NCBI GenBank assembly: GCA_964636575.1
Contig: CAZWSE010000073.1
Span: forward strand, 1 to 17,229
From: CAZWSE01 sp964636575
GTDB lineage: Bacteria > Pseudomonadota > Alphaproteobacteria > Rhodobacterales > Rhodobacteraceae
DNA length: 17,229 nucleotides
Direction of reading: 5' to 3'
Below, piece after piece: positions 6,043 through 13,352 of this stretch; within the stretch, counting starts at the first letter, position 1; each line of letters opens with the position of its first letter. The position numbers were made by a program, and so were the translations under genes. Below the pieces are notes generated by a model, which was given only the letters and a program-made list of their open reading frames with translations, searched no databases and had not been told where the DNA came from.

Positions 6043-7897
6043 CCCCGTGTTGGGTTTTGTCCCAGTAGAAGGGCTTGGCGATCAGCTCATAGAGCGCTTT
6101 GTAACTGGCGAAGGCGGCCAGCGGGAAATAGAGCATCATGGTCGGCACCCATTTCATCAGATGCCGATGTTCGCGGCCTGAGGTTGCGATAAGCCCGCTG
6201 GTCAGATTGATCGCCTCGATCGAGAACAGCGCAGCCGCGATGATCAGTGCCAGATCCGGCCCCAGATAGTCGACTGCCGGATGGGCTATGCCGAACGGGA
6301 TCACCAGAAACGACCAGATGACCGGCGCAAAGACAAATTGCGACAGCGTAGTCACAAAGAAAGCCTGAAGCCCCAGAAACTTCCATGTTCCCAACTGCCG
6401 CCACAGCAGTACCGGCCTGCGCATATGGACCATATAGGTAATCATATAGCCCTTCAGCCACCGCGACCGCTGCCTGATCCAACGCCACGGGCGGCAGTTT
6501 GCTTCTTCATGTGTGACGGTGGAAATCAGCTCGGTCCGATGCCCGTGCCGCGCCAGTCTGACCCCAAGGTCGGCGTCTTCGGTCACGTTATGCGCATCCC
6601 ACCGCCCGAGGCTTTCCAGAACGGGGCGTTTGAAGAATAGGGTCGTGCCGCCCAAAGGGATAACCAGCCCCATCTTGGCGATGCCGGGCAGCAAAATGCG
6701 CCACCACATGGCGTATTCGATGGTGAAACACCGTGCCAGCCAGTTGGCTTTCGGGTTGTAGTAATCAAGCACCCCTTGCAGGCAGGCCACGTCATCGTCT
6801 GCATTTGCAAAGTGGTGCGCCACCCGTTCCAGCTGATCGGGGGCGGGGGCATCTTCGGCATCCCAGACCCCGATGATATCGCCTTTGCAGAAATCGAGCG
6901 CGTAGTTCATGGCGCGCGGTTTGGTTGTCAGGCCATTGGTTTCGGGCACTTCCACAACGCGCATCCACGGCGGCAGGTCGGTGCGGGCGAGGGTGGCTTG
7001 GGTTTGCTGGTCGGATTCTTCCAGCACCAGCACCACGTCCAACAAGGCTTTGGGGTAGGTCAGGCGCGATAGACGGCGCACCAATGCATTGGCGATTTCG
7101 GTTTCACGCAGCAGCGGCACCAGTACTGAAATACGCGGCAATTTTACGCCTTCTAAATCGGGGGCTGTGCCGTCAGGGCTGCGTCTGAACCCTTGTGCGG
7201 CCAATGCGCAGGTTTTGAGCGTTGCGGCAATGAACAGCGTCGCCAAGGCCCAGATCGACAGCCAGACGACTGTCTGAGCAGGGGCCTTCACAGCGCCTGC
7301 AATCAGGCCAATCGCCAGTCCCAGCAAAGCCAGCCGTTGCAACGACAGCTTGCGCGTCCATGTCCGGCAGCTTTCCAAAGGGGTTACGCGCGCCTCTGCC
7401 ATGGGGGCCAATGTGCCGCCGTGGAGCCGTTCGATGTGCGCGATGATCTGGTGTTCTTCGGCAAGCACAGGCAAAGCATCGGCCCAGCGTTGCGGCAGGT
7501 GCCTGCGCAGTGTTTGAAACTGGTCGGGGCGCGATGTGGCGATCAGCAGAGTGTTGCCTAGCTTCATCCAAGGGATAATTCGGTGGCGCAGGCAAAAGCC
7601 CACATCGATACTGTCATAAAGAAACGGGTCGGGCGGATCAGTGTCCAGATCGGTCAGGCGCACACCGCGTTGTTCAGATACAGCCCCCAGAACAGCTGTT
7701 TCAGTCGCAAGACCTTCGGCCACCAGAATTTCACCGATGGGTGCTTCATACCCGCGTTGTTGGGCCAATCCTTGCATCAGGTCGCTGGCTGAAATCTCGC
7801 CTTGATCGACCAAGATACGACCCAACCGCCGCCTGTCTTCGGGGGCTGTTTCAGTCGCGCTGCGCGGTTGGATCAGCCGAAGGCCGGGGGTGCTCAT
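6035..7897 (-). CDS. Membrane glycosyltransferase family 2 with N-terminal MshEN (c-di-GMP-binding type) domain
   Basis: A 620-residue protein with an unusual order of domains. Residues 22-85 carry the two MshEN motifs: R24-L25-G26, L29, G33, L40, L44, Q47, then a 5-residue spacer, then I54-G55, L58, G62, V69, V73, Q76. In MshE/GspE_N proteins this pair binds c-di-GMP. Two TM segments follow (about 187-203 and 208-234). The GT2 catalytic domain is at about 255-480 with DAED 346-349 (D-x-D type), TED 439-441 and QRSRW 476-480, the Q-x-x-R-W signature of processive polysaccharide synthases. Four or so TM segments follow (about 507-607). The predicted role is inner-membrane synthesis of an exopolysaccharide. 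ATG 7895-7897 follows AAAGGCGAC; a TTG 24 bases upstream is possible. E. coli NfrB also joins GT2 and MshEN, in the other order. The sugar product is unknown. Confidence 0.9.
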   Translation of the reverse strand: MSTPGLRLIQPRSATETAPEDRRRLGRILVDQGEISASDLMQGLAQQRGYEAPIGEILVAEGLATETAVLGAVSEQRGVRLTDLDTDPPDPFLYDSIDVGFCLRHRIIPWMKLGNTLLIATSRPDQFQTLRRHLPQRWADALPVLAEEHQIIAHIERLHGGTLAPMAEARVTPLESCRTWTRKLSLQRLALLGLAIGLIAGAVKAPAQTVVWLSIWALATLFIAATLKTCALAAQGFRRSPDGTAPDLEGVKLPRISVLVPLLRETEIANALVRRLSRLTYPKALLDVVLVLEESDQQTQATLARTDLPPWMRVVEVPETNGLTTKPRAMNYALDFCKGDIIGVWDAEDAPAPDQLERVAHHFANADDDVACLQGVLDYYNPKANWLARCFTIEYAMWWRILLPGIAKMGLVIPLGGTTLFFKRPVLESLGRWDAHNVTEDADLGVRLARHGHRTELISTVTHEEANCRPWRWIRQRSRWLKGYMITYMVHMRRPVLLWRQLGTWKFLGLQAFFVTTLSQFVFAPVIWSFLVIPFGIAHPAVDYLGPDLALIIAAALFSIEAINLTSGLIATSGREHRHLMKWVPTMMLYFPLAAFASYKALYELIAKPFYWDKTQHGVT

Positions 7898-7949
7898 TTG
7901 TGTCGCCTTTGTCGTGCCCAATCTCAGGGGCAGGAATGGCGGATCAAAG

Positions 7950-7964
7950 TTAAAGAGCCGTTAA
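7950..7964 (-). promoter_or_regulatory. Perfect CtrA-type binding site (TTAA-N7-TTAA)
   Basis: TTAA at 7950-7953 and TTAA at 7961-7964 are separated by exactly 7 bases. Read on the minus strand the second half-site is TTAAC, matching the classical TTAA-N7-TTAAC consensus of the response regulator CtrA. The site lies 53 bases upstream of the glycosyltransferase ATG in its direction, in the 83-base gap after carA. The consensus is established knowledge; binding here is inference. An exact match can occur by chance, but such sites are uncommon in GC-rich DNA and the position is that of an activator box. Confidence 0.55.
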
Positions 7965-7980
7965 ATGGAGCTTGATGATG

Positions 7981-9144
7981 TTAGCCCGCTTTGCGTGTGG
8001 CCATGGCCTCTGCGAAACGCTCAAACAGGTAAAAGCTGTCTTGGGGTCCGGGCGAGGCTTCGGGGTGGTGCTGCACTGAGAACACAGACTTCCCGTCGAC
8101 GCGGATGCCGCAGTTGGAGCCGTCAAAGAGCGATCTATGGGTTTCAGACACACCGGTCGGCAGGCTTTGTGCATCAACCGCAAACCCGTGGTTCATGGAC
8201 GTGATTTCAACCTTGCCGGTTTCCATGTCCTTGACGGGATGGTTGGCACCGTGATGGCCGTGGTTCATCTTGATGGTCGTGGCCCCAAGGGCGAGGCCAA
8301 GCATCTGGTGGCCAAGACAAATTCCAAACACAGGCAGATCGGTGTCGTTCAAAATGGACTGGATCATTGGCACAGCGTATTCGCCCGTCGCCGCCGGATC
8401 ACCGGGGCCGTTTGACAAGAATACACCGTCGGGATTGTGGGCCAAAACCTCATCCGCGGTGGCTGTGGCGGGCAAGACAGTGACGTCACATCCGGCAGAG
8501 GCCAGACAGCGCAGGATGTTGCGTTTTGCACCGTAATCGATGGCGACGACTTTGTGCACTGGTGCTGTTTGGGGCTTGTAGCCTTCAGGCCAAGCCCAGC
8601 GCATTTCGTTCCAGCTGTAGGACTGAGCGCAGGTCACTTCCTTGGCCAGATCAAGCCCTTCAAGGCCCACGAAACTGCGGGCGGCCTTAATCAGGGCTTC
8701 GGCGTCAAATTTGCCGTCTGGGTTGTGCGCAAGTGCTGCATGCGGTGCGCCTGCGGCCCGAATGGCGCGGGTCAGGCGGCGGGTGTCGATCCCACCAATG
8801 GCGATGCGTCCGCGCGCGGCCAGCCAGTTTGCCAGTGTCTCGGTCGCGCGCCAGTTTGAAGGCTCTGTCGGGTCCCATTTGACCACCATGCCCGCAGCCA
8901 CTGGATCGGCTGTTTCATCGTCTTCAGGTGTTACGCCTGTGTTGCCGATATGGGGGAAGGTGAAGGTCACGATTTGGCCCGCATAGGACGGGTCAGTCAT
9001 GATTTCCTGATAACCGGTCATGGCGGTGTTAAAGCAAAGCTCTGCGGTGGTCTGCCCTGTCGCGCCAAACCCATGGCCGTAGAACAACGTCCCGTCCGCC
9101 AGTGCCAAGCACGCGGTCGGGTGGGGGGCTGTGGCATGGGCCAT
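7981..9144 (-). CDS. carA: Carbamoyl-phosphate synthase small (glutaminase) subunit
   Basis: A 387-residue subunit that hydrolyses glutamine and passes ammonia to CarB to make carbamoyl phosphate for arginine and pyrimidines. The N-terminal CPSase domain covers about 8-155 (CLALADGTLFYGHGFG, GYQEIMTDPSYAGQIV). The class I amidotransferase domain covers about 197-380 with the nucleophile C276 in FGICLGHQM and the dyad H360 and E362 in QHHPEASPGP. Length is standard. The ATG at 9142-9144 is chosen over a GTG three codons upstream because GAGAG lies 8 bases before the ATG and would be too close to the GTG. carB is not adjacent. It is divergent from yqeY with 152 bases between, containing candidate promoters for both. 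Confidence 0.97.
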   Translation of the reverse strand: MAHATAPHPTACLALADGTLFYGHGFGATGQTTAELCFNTAMTGYQEIMTDPSYAGQIVTFTFPHIGNTGVTPEDDETADPVAAGMVVKWDPTEPSNWRATETLANWLAARGRIAIGGIDTRRLTRAIRAAGAPHAALAHNPDGKFDAEALIKAARSFVGLEGLDLAKEVTCAQSYSWNEMRWAWPEGYKPQTAPVHKVVAIDYGAKRNILRCLASAGCDVTVLPATATADEVLAHNPDGVFLSNGPGDPAATGEYAVPMIQSILNDTDLPVFGICLGHQMLGLALGATTIKMNHGHHGANHPVKDMETGKVEITSMNHGFAVDAQSLPTGVSETHRSLFDGSNCGIRVDGKSVFSVQHHPEASPGPQDSFYLFERFAEAMATRKAG

Positions 9145-9176
9145 GGCGAACACTCTCAGCTTTGGAAATTTGCCCG

Positions 9177-9205
9177 TGTTTAAGGGGCTGGTTTGGCGGG
9201 GTCAA
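9177..9205 (-). promoter_or_regulatory. Candidate sigma-70 promoter for carA
   Basis: On the minus strand TTGACC (9200-9205) and TAAACA (9177-9182) are separated by 17 bases. The -35 matches 5 of 6 and the -10 matches 3 of 6. Transcription would begin near 9170, giving a leader of about 26 bases. GTCAA is repeated at 9201-9205 and 9209-9213, overlapping the -35 box. Confidence 0.45.
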
Positions 9206-9233
9206 GCAGTCAACTGACGTCGCGCGATGGCTG

Positions 9234-9262
9234 TTGTCAGGCGGTGTGCAAAGGGCTAGTGT
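9234..9262 (+). promoter_or_regulatory. Candidate sigma-70 promoter for yqeY
   Basis: TTGTCA at 9234-9239 (5 of 6) and TAGTGT at 9257-9262 (3 of 6) have a 17-base spacer and lie 35 bases upstream of the yqeY ATG. It is back to back with the carA promoter candidate. Confidence 0.35.
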
Positions 9263-9296
9263 CACACGCTAACACAGCCATTCTTGGGGATAGGAT

Positions 9297-9758
9297 ATGG
9301 AACTGCGAACACGCGTAAACGACGCCTTGAAACAGGCTATGCGCGACAAAGCCGCTGAGCGTTTGTCGACCCTGCGGTTGATCAACGCCGCTATCAAAGA
9401 TCGCGATATTGCGGCCCGTGGCGATGCCGCTGATACAGGTGCCAGCGATGCAGATGTGCTTGCGATTTTGGGCAAGATGGTCAAACAGCGTCAGGAAAGT
9501 GCGCGGGCCTATGAAGAGGGCGGGCGGCTTGATTTGGCGGAGCGTGAACTCTCTGAAATCGAAGTGATTTCCGAGTTTCTGCCCAAGCAGCTAGATGACG
9601 CTGAAGTAAGCGCAGCCGTCGAAGCCGCAATCGCGGAAATCGGTGCTGACAGTATTCGCGACATGGGCAAAGTGATGGGGGCCTTGAAGGCCAAATACAC
9701 CGGCCAGATGGATTTCGGCGCTGTTGGTCAGACCATCAAGGCACGGCTCAGCAGCTAG
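9297..9758 (+). CDS. GatB/YqeY domain-containing protein
   Basis: A 153-residue cytosolic protein of the YqeY family, homologous to the tail domain of the GatB amidotransferase subunit. The family pattern is seen in full: an N-terminal four-helix part with RVNDALKQAMRDKAAERLSTLR, then KMVKQRQESARAYEEGGR, then ELSEIEVISEFLPKQL, and the C-terminal three-helix part ending DMGKVMGALKAKYTGQMD. Its precise role is not established; a link to tRNA or amidotransferase function is usually assumed. ATG 9297 follows a GGGGATAGGAT ribosome site. It is divergent from carA and followed by a DUF1304 gene 79 bases downstream in the same direction. Confidence 0.93.
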   Translation: MELRTRVNDALKQAMRDKAAERLSTLRLINAAIKDRDIAARGDAADTGASDADVLAILGKMVKQRQESARAYEEGGRLDLAERELSEIEVISEFLPKQLDDAEVSAAVEAAIAEIGADSIRDMGKVMGALKAKYTGQMDFGAVGQTIKARLSS

Positions 9759-9793
9759 GGTGCCCTCTCTTAGGTGGTGCGTTTGTCCGGCTT

Positions 9794-9805
9794 GCCTGCG
9801 CAGGC
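9794..9805. repeat. Perfect 12-base palindrome GCCTGCGCAGGC
   Basis: The palindrome lies between yqeY and the DUF1304 gene. It could fold as a short hairpin only with a strained loop and has no T-tract, so it is not a standard terminator. A protein site or chance are both possible. Confidence 0.35.
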
Positions 9806-9837
9806 TGAGGGGCGGGATCACGAGAAGGGGTCACTCG

Positions 9838-10221
9838 ATGCGTTTTGTTGCTTTGGGACTTATTGCACTGATTGCAGTGCTGCATCTTTATATCGCGTGG
9901 TTTGAGATATTTGCTTGGGAAAGTCGTGGGCCTGCCGTGTTCAGCAGCTTCCCCACTGATTTGTTTCCGCCGACCAAGGCGATGGCTGCGAATCAAGGGT
10001 TGTATAACGGGTTTCTGGCGGCTGGGTTGATCTGGGCGCTTTTGATCCGGGATCTTGGATGGCAGCGCAACGTGGCTTTGTTCTTTCTGGTCTGCGTTGC
10101 CGTGGCAGGTGCCTTTGGGGCCGCGACAGTATCCACCCGTATTTTGTTTGTTCAAACGGTGCCTGCGGTGCTGGCCATTGTGGCCTTGCTGATCGCGTCG
10201 CGGTCTTATCGCGCGGATTGA
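9838..10221 (+). CDS. DUF1304 family inner-membrane protein
   Basis: A 127-residue protein with four hydrophobic segments at about 4-24, 55-70, 77-98 and 103-121. The DUF1304 pattern is visible: a first helix ending in HLYIAWFEIFAW (16-27), and NQGLYNGFLAAGL (53-65) leading into the second helix. The function of the family is unknown. The start at 9838 has AAGGGG 9 bases upstream; a much longer reading frame from 9724 would overlap the yqeY end and adds a non-homologous basic stretch. It follows yqeY by 79 bases and may be cotranscribed. Its 3' end overlaps the convergent DUF2244 gene by 16 bases. Confidence 0.85.
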   Translation: MRFVALGLIALIAVLHLYIAWFEIFAWESRGPAVFSSFPTDLFPPTKAMAANQGLYNGFLAAGLIWALLIRDLGWQRNVALFFLVCVAVAGAFGAATVSTRILFVQTVPAVLAIVALLIASRSYRAD

Positions 10222-10727
10222 TCTTCCGGCTCAGCTTCGCCGCGCGCCCTTGAGAACCCGCGTTTCAAGTCATCGAACAGGTCCATGCGTTCTTCTTCAG
10301 AGAGGAACGCGCCGATCTCGACCTCGCGGCCCATGCCGCGCAGGGTGACGTAGTTGGGCACTGGCCCTTTGGTCGCGTGGAGTTCCGGTGTGGCCCAGTA
10401 GACATTGCATTCCCATTCTTGCGTGTCTCCTTTGGGGTTGTAGCGGATCAGGTGGGCGAGAGTGTCTGTGAGCGTAAGAACTTCGGAGATTTGTCGTGAT
10501 TTTCGGTTCCGGTCGAGTGCGTAGCGCATCCCGAACACCGCGAGCATGAGGAAGGGGATCAACCCCCATGCCACCACCGACCCGATCAGCGGGATCAGTG
10601 GTATCAAGATCATCAAGAAAGTTGCCCCGATAAACCACACGTAGCCCCGCGCCGGCAGCGATTGATGTGCCCAGAGGTGCAGTGTTTCAGTGGGCGCGCC
10701 GGCCGGTGTGTTCCATTCGTAGGGCAT
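10206..10727 (-). CDS. DUF2244 domain membrane protein
   Basis: A 173-residue integral membrane protein. After a short cytosolic N-terminus there are two TM segments at about 28-46 and 49-68, followed by a soluble domain with RYALDRNRKSRQISEVLTL and WECNVYWATPELHATKGPVPNYV, a pattern I associate with DUF2244. The C-terminal tail is highly charged (EEERMDLFDDLKRGFSRARGEAEPED). The role is unknown; many homologues lie near cytochrome oxidase genes, as here with ctaD one gene away. The start ATG is at 10725-10727; its ribosome site is weak. The 3' end overlaps the convergent DUF1304 gene. Confidence 0.82.
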   Translation of the reverse strand: MPYEWNTPAGAPTETLHLWAHQSLPARGYVWFIGATFLMILIPLIPLIGSVVAWGLIPFLMLAVFGMRYALDRNRKSRQISEVLTLTDTLAHLIRYNPKGDTQEWECNVYWATPELHATKGPVPNYVTLRGMGREVEIGAFLSEEERMDLFDDLKRGFSRARGEAEPEDQSAR

Positions 10728-10806
10728 GGGGTGAAGGTAGTCGCCTATAACGCTAAGGAAAGAAGAAGATTTGCCGCAGGGCGGGACGCGTGCGTGGGCC
10801 GTTGGC

Positions 10807-11280
10807 TCAGCCTCCCAACTGCTTTCGCATGGCTTGATAGATCACCGATGTCGCCACATTGGCCAGATTGAGCGACCGAACGAGCGGGCTGCGCATGGGC
10901 AGGCTGAAGGTGCGGTCATCCATGTCTTGCAGGATCTCTGGTGGCAGTCCTGCGGATTCGCACCCAAAGACCAGATAGCCATCATCGTGGTAGTCTGGCG
11001 CGTAGAACGACTGGGCCCCGTGTTCTTCAAAAAAGTAGATCCTGTCGCGTGCGGGTTGCCGTGCGTCTATGAAGTGTTGCCAGCTGTCGTATTCGCTGAG
11101 CTCCACGTGTTTCCAATAGTCCGTTCCCGCCCTGCGCACGGCCTTTTCATCCAGCGAGAACCCGTAGGGTTTGATCAGGATCAGTTCCAGTTCCAACGCA
11201 ACACAGGTCCGCCCGATGGCGCCTGTGTTGTAGGGTATTTCTGGCGTCACGAGGACCATTTTCATGCGTGGATCGGGCAT
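10807..11280 (-). CDS. trmL: tRNA (cytidine(34)-2'-O)-methyltransferase, SPOUT class
   Basis: A 157-residue SPOUT methyltransferase that should methylate the wobble 2'-hydroxyl of tRNA-Leu species using S-adenosylmethionine. The three knot-forming motifs are present: PEIPYNTGAIGRTC at 13-26, FGCESAGLP at 105-113, and LPMRSPLVRSLNLANVATSV at 127-146. Length is as in E. coli TrmL. The start is uncertain: M1 at 11280 has AAGAAAG upstream, while M6 and M8 also precede the first strand. It lies downstream of ctaD in the same direction but beyond a strong terminator, so it needs its own promoter. A tRNA-Leu(GAG) gene is at the right edge of the window, though known targets of TrmL are the CAA and UAA isoacceptors. 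Confidence 0.9.
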   Translation of the reverse strand: MPDPRMKMVLVTPEIPYNTGAIGRTCVALELELILIKPYGFSLDEKAVRRAGTDYWKHVELSEYDSWQHFIDARQPARDRIYFFEEHGAQSFYAPDYHDDGYLVFGCESAGLPPEILQDMDDRTFSLPMRSPLVRSLNLANVATSVIYQAMRKQLGG

Positions 11281-11304
11281 GGGCGCTTTCTTGGAAGGGC
11301 GGGG

Positions 11305-11322
11305 GATGGGTCGAGACCCATC
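11305..11322. repeat. Perfect 7-bp hairpin (GATGGGT-CGAG-ACCCATC)
   Basis: GATGGGT at 11305-11311 pairs with ACCCATC at 11316-11322 around a CGAG loop. It stands between the ctaD terminator and trmL, 25 bases before the trmL start. It resembles the GGTGGGT...ACCCACC intergenic hairpins I recall from many Rhodobacteraceae, next to the GAGTATTTTG element. No U-tract follows on either strand. Confidence 0.5.
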
Positions 11323-11332
11323 TTACACAAGG

Positions 11333-11342
11333 GAGTATTTTG
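11333..11342 (+). repeat. GAGTATTTTG element, copy 2
   Basis: GGGAGTATTTTGAAAAGGG beginning at 11331 shares the 10-base core GAGTATTTTG and the purine-rich A/G tail with a second copy at 826-835. Both copies are intergenic. I recall similar GGAGTATTTTTGGAAAG stretches as frequent intergenic sequence in Rhodobacterales, without a known function. Confidence 0.4.
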
Positions 11343-11367
11343 AAAAGGGTAAATGGGTATTGGTACG

Positions 11368-11398
11368 AAAAAGGGCCCCTGATTGACAGGAGCCCTTT
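11368..11398 (-). terminator. Rho-independent terminator of ctaD
   Basis: On the minus strand AAAGGGCTCCTG (11387-11398) pairs over 12 positions, with one G-U pair, with CAGGGGCCCTTT (11370-11381). The loop has 5 bases and a run of five T follows (11368-11372). The hairpin starts 17 bases after the ctaD stop. Form and position are classical. Confidence 0.92.
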
Positions 11399-11414
11399 GC
11401 GAGTGTTTTCGCGC

Positions 11415-13157
11415 TTATCCCTTTTCAGGATTGTATTGCGCATCCCTTGGGTGATCCGTCCCAGCCCATTCTTCATAGCTGTCCGGATAGCGGTGGGATT
11501 TGTCCCAGTCTTCCTGCTTTGGCAGGATCTCGAAGGTGTGCTCTGGCGGAGGCGAGGGCAGGGTCCATTCGAGGGTGTCCGCATATTCGTTCCAAGGGTT
11601 GTTTTCCGTCACCCGTGCGCCTGCGCGCAGCGTGTAAAGGATGATCCCGAAGAAGAACAAGAAAGACGCGAAGGACAGGAAGGCCCCCCAGCTGGAGACG
11701 TAGTTCCAGTAGGCGAAGGCTTCCGGGTAGTCGATGTAGCGACGTGGCATACCTTGGCGACCCAGGAAGTGCTGTGGGAAGAAGGTTACGTTGGCGCCGA
11801 TGAACATCATCCAGAAGTGCAGTTTGCCTGCCCATTCAGGGTACATCCGACCGGACATTTTCGGCAGGTAGAAATAGATACCTGCAAAGATGGCGAAGAC
11901 AGCGCCCAGCGACATCACGTAGTGGAAGTGCGCCACAACGTAGTAGGTGTCGTGGTATACGCGGTCCACAGCTGCTTGCGACAGAACGATCCCTGTTACC
12001 CCACCCACGGTGAAGAGGAACAAGAACCCAAAGGCCCAAAGCATCGGTGTTTTGAACTCAATCGAGCCGCCCCACATGGTTGCGATCCATGAGAAGACTT
12101 TCACCCCTGTCGGCACCGCGATGACCATTGTGGCCAGCATAAAGTAGGCCTGTTGGTTCAAGGACATGCCTACGGTGTACATGTGGTGTGCCCAGACAAC
12201 GAAGCCCAGCGCGCCGATTGCGATGATCGCCCAGACCATCGGCAGATACCCAAAGACCGGCTTGCGGCTGAAGGTTGCGATGACGTGGCTGATGATCCCG
12301 AAACCGGGCAGGATGATAATGTAGACTTCCGGGTGACCGAAGAACCACAGGATGTGTTGGTAGAGAACGGGGTCTCCGCCGCCTGCGGGGTCGAAGAAGG
12401 CGAACCCGAAGTTCCGGTCCATCAGAAGCATGGTGATTGCGCCGGCCAAAACTGGCAAGGACAGCAGGATCAACCAGCTGGTCACAAAGATCGACCATGA
12501 GAACAATGGCACCTTGAACAAGGTCATGCCCGGTGCGCGCATGTTCAGGAATGTCGTGATCATGTTGATCGCGCCAAGGATCGACGAGGCGCCCGATACG
12601 TGCACCGCAAAGATCGCAAGATCCATCGACATCCCGCCCTCATTGACCGATAGCGGTGGATAAAGCACCCAGCCCACACCAGAGCCTGCCTGATCGTTGC
12701 CTCCAGGGGCGAGAACCGAACAAATTGCAAGGGTTGTCCCTGCAACATACATCCAGAAGGACAGGTTGTTCATGCGCGGGAAGGCCATGTCAGGTGCGCC
12801 GATTTGCAGCGGCATGAAGTAGTTGCCGAAGCCCCCGAAGAGCGCTGGGATAACCACAAAGAACATCATCAAGATGCCGTGGCCCGTGATTAGCACGTTC
12901 CAGAGGTGGCCGTTTGGCGTACAGGTCGCCGCTGAATCAGCGATGAAACGCGCGCCTTCCATACACATGTATTGAACGCCGGGGTTCATCAACTCAAGGC
13001 GCATGTAAACGGTGAAGGCAACGGAAACGAAGCCGACAAGAGCGGAGACAATCAGGTACAAGATCCCGATGTCTTTGTGGTTGGTAGACATGAACCAGCG
13101 TGTGAAAAACCCGCGGTTGTCTTCGTGTTCGTGGCCGTGGATGGCTGCGTCTGCCAT
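11415..13157 (-). CDS. ctaD: Cytochrome c oxidase subunit I, aa3 type
   Basis: A 580-residue, 12-TM catalytic subunit of the aa3 terminal oxidase that reduces oxygen to water and pumps protons across the inner membrane. Metal ligands are all present: heme a H93 (TGHG) and H412, heme a3 H410 (VVAHFHYV), and CuB H275, H324 and H325. Y279 of GHPEVY is placed for the His-Tyr crosslink. Proton-channel residues are intact: D123 and N130 of the D channel, E277, and K353 of the K channel. The ATG at 13155-13157 has AGGAGG upstream; an in-frame longer version lacks this. The gene is alone, without ctaC, ctaB or ctaE, as in Rhodobacter and Paracoccus. It has a strong terminator and a candidate promoter about 70-100 bases upstream. 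Confidence 0.98.
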   Translation of the reverse strand: MADAAIHGHEHEDNRGFFTRWFMSTNHKDIGILYLIVSALVGFVSVAFTVYMRLELMNPGVQYMCMEGARFIADSAATCTPNGHLWNVLITGHGILMMFFVVIPALFGGFGNYFMPLQIGAPDMAFPRMNNLSFWMYVAGTTLAICSVLAPGGNDQAGSGVGWVLYPPLSVNEGGMSMDLAIFAVHVSGASSILGAINMITTFLNMRAPGMTLFKVPLFSWSIFVTSWLILLSLPVLAGAITMLLMDRNFGFAFFDPAGGGDPVLYQHILWFFGHPEVYIIILPGFGIISHVIATFSRKPVFGYLPMVWAIIAIGALGFVVWAHHMYTVGMSLNQQAYFMLATMVIAVPTGVKVFSWIATMWGGSIEFKTPMLWAFGFLFLFTVGGVTGIVLSQAAVDRVYHDTYYVVAHFHYVMSLGAVFAIFAGIYFYLPKMSGRMYPEWAGKLHFWMMFIGANVTFFPQHFLGRQGMPRRYIDYPEAFAYWNYVSSWGAFLSFASFLFFFGIILYTLRAGARVTENNPWNEYADTLEWTLPSPPPEHTFEILPKQEDWDKSHRYPDSYEEWAGTDHPRDAQYNPEKG

Positions 13158-13226
13158 ATGCGGTGCCTCCTGAAGGTATTGAATTTGCGTCACGCGGGGT
13201 TCCCGTCCGCGCAAGCGATTGGTCGT

Positions 13227-13255
13227 GTTCTAGTTTGGCGGGGCCGCTGCTTCAA
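13227..13255 (-). promoter_or_regulatory. Candidate sigma-70 promoter for ctaD
   Basis: On the minus strand TTGAAG (13250-13255) and TAGAAC (13227-13232) are separated by 17 bases and each matches 4 of 6. Transcription would begin near 13220, giving a leader of about 60 bases before the ctaD ATG. Confidence 0.4.
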
Positions 13256-13342
13256 TGGCAGATATCGGGTTAAGGTAAGATAAAGTGTCGCGGTTTGACC
13301 GCTTTTTAATGTCGATGGATTCGAACTATGCGCATATTTGAC

Positions 13343-13352
13343 TTGGATGCCT
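13343..13352 (+). repeat. Direct repeat TTGGATGCCT, copy 1 (copy 2 at 13422-13431)
   Basis: Two identical 10-base copies lie 79 bases apart in the ctaD upstream region, preceded by similar AC or AT context. They may be regulator sites or chance. Confidence 0.35.

Noticed and set aside
11268..12092. 274-residue plus-strand open frame opposite the 3' part of ctaD.
   Set aside because: It is antisense to the oxidase and crosses its terminator hairpin; it has no plausible domain.
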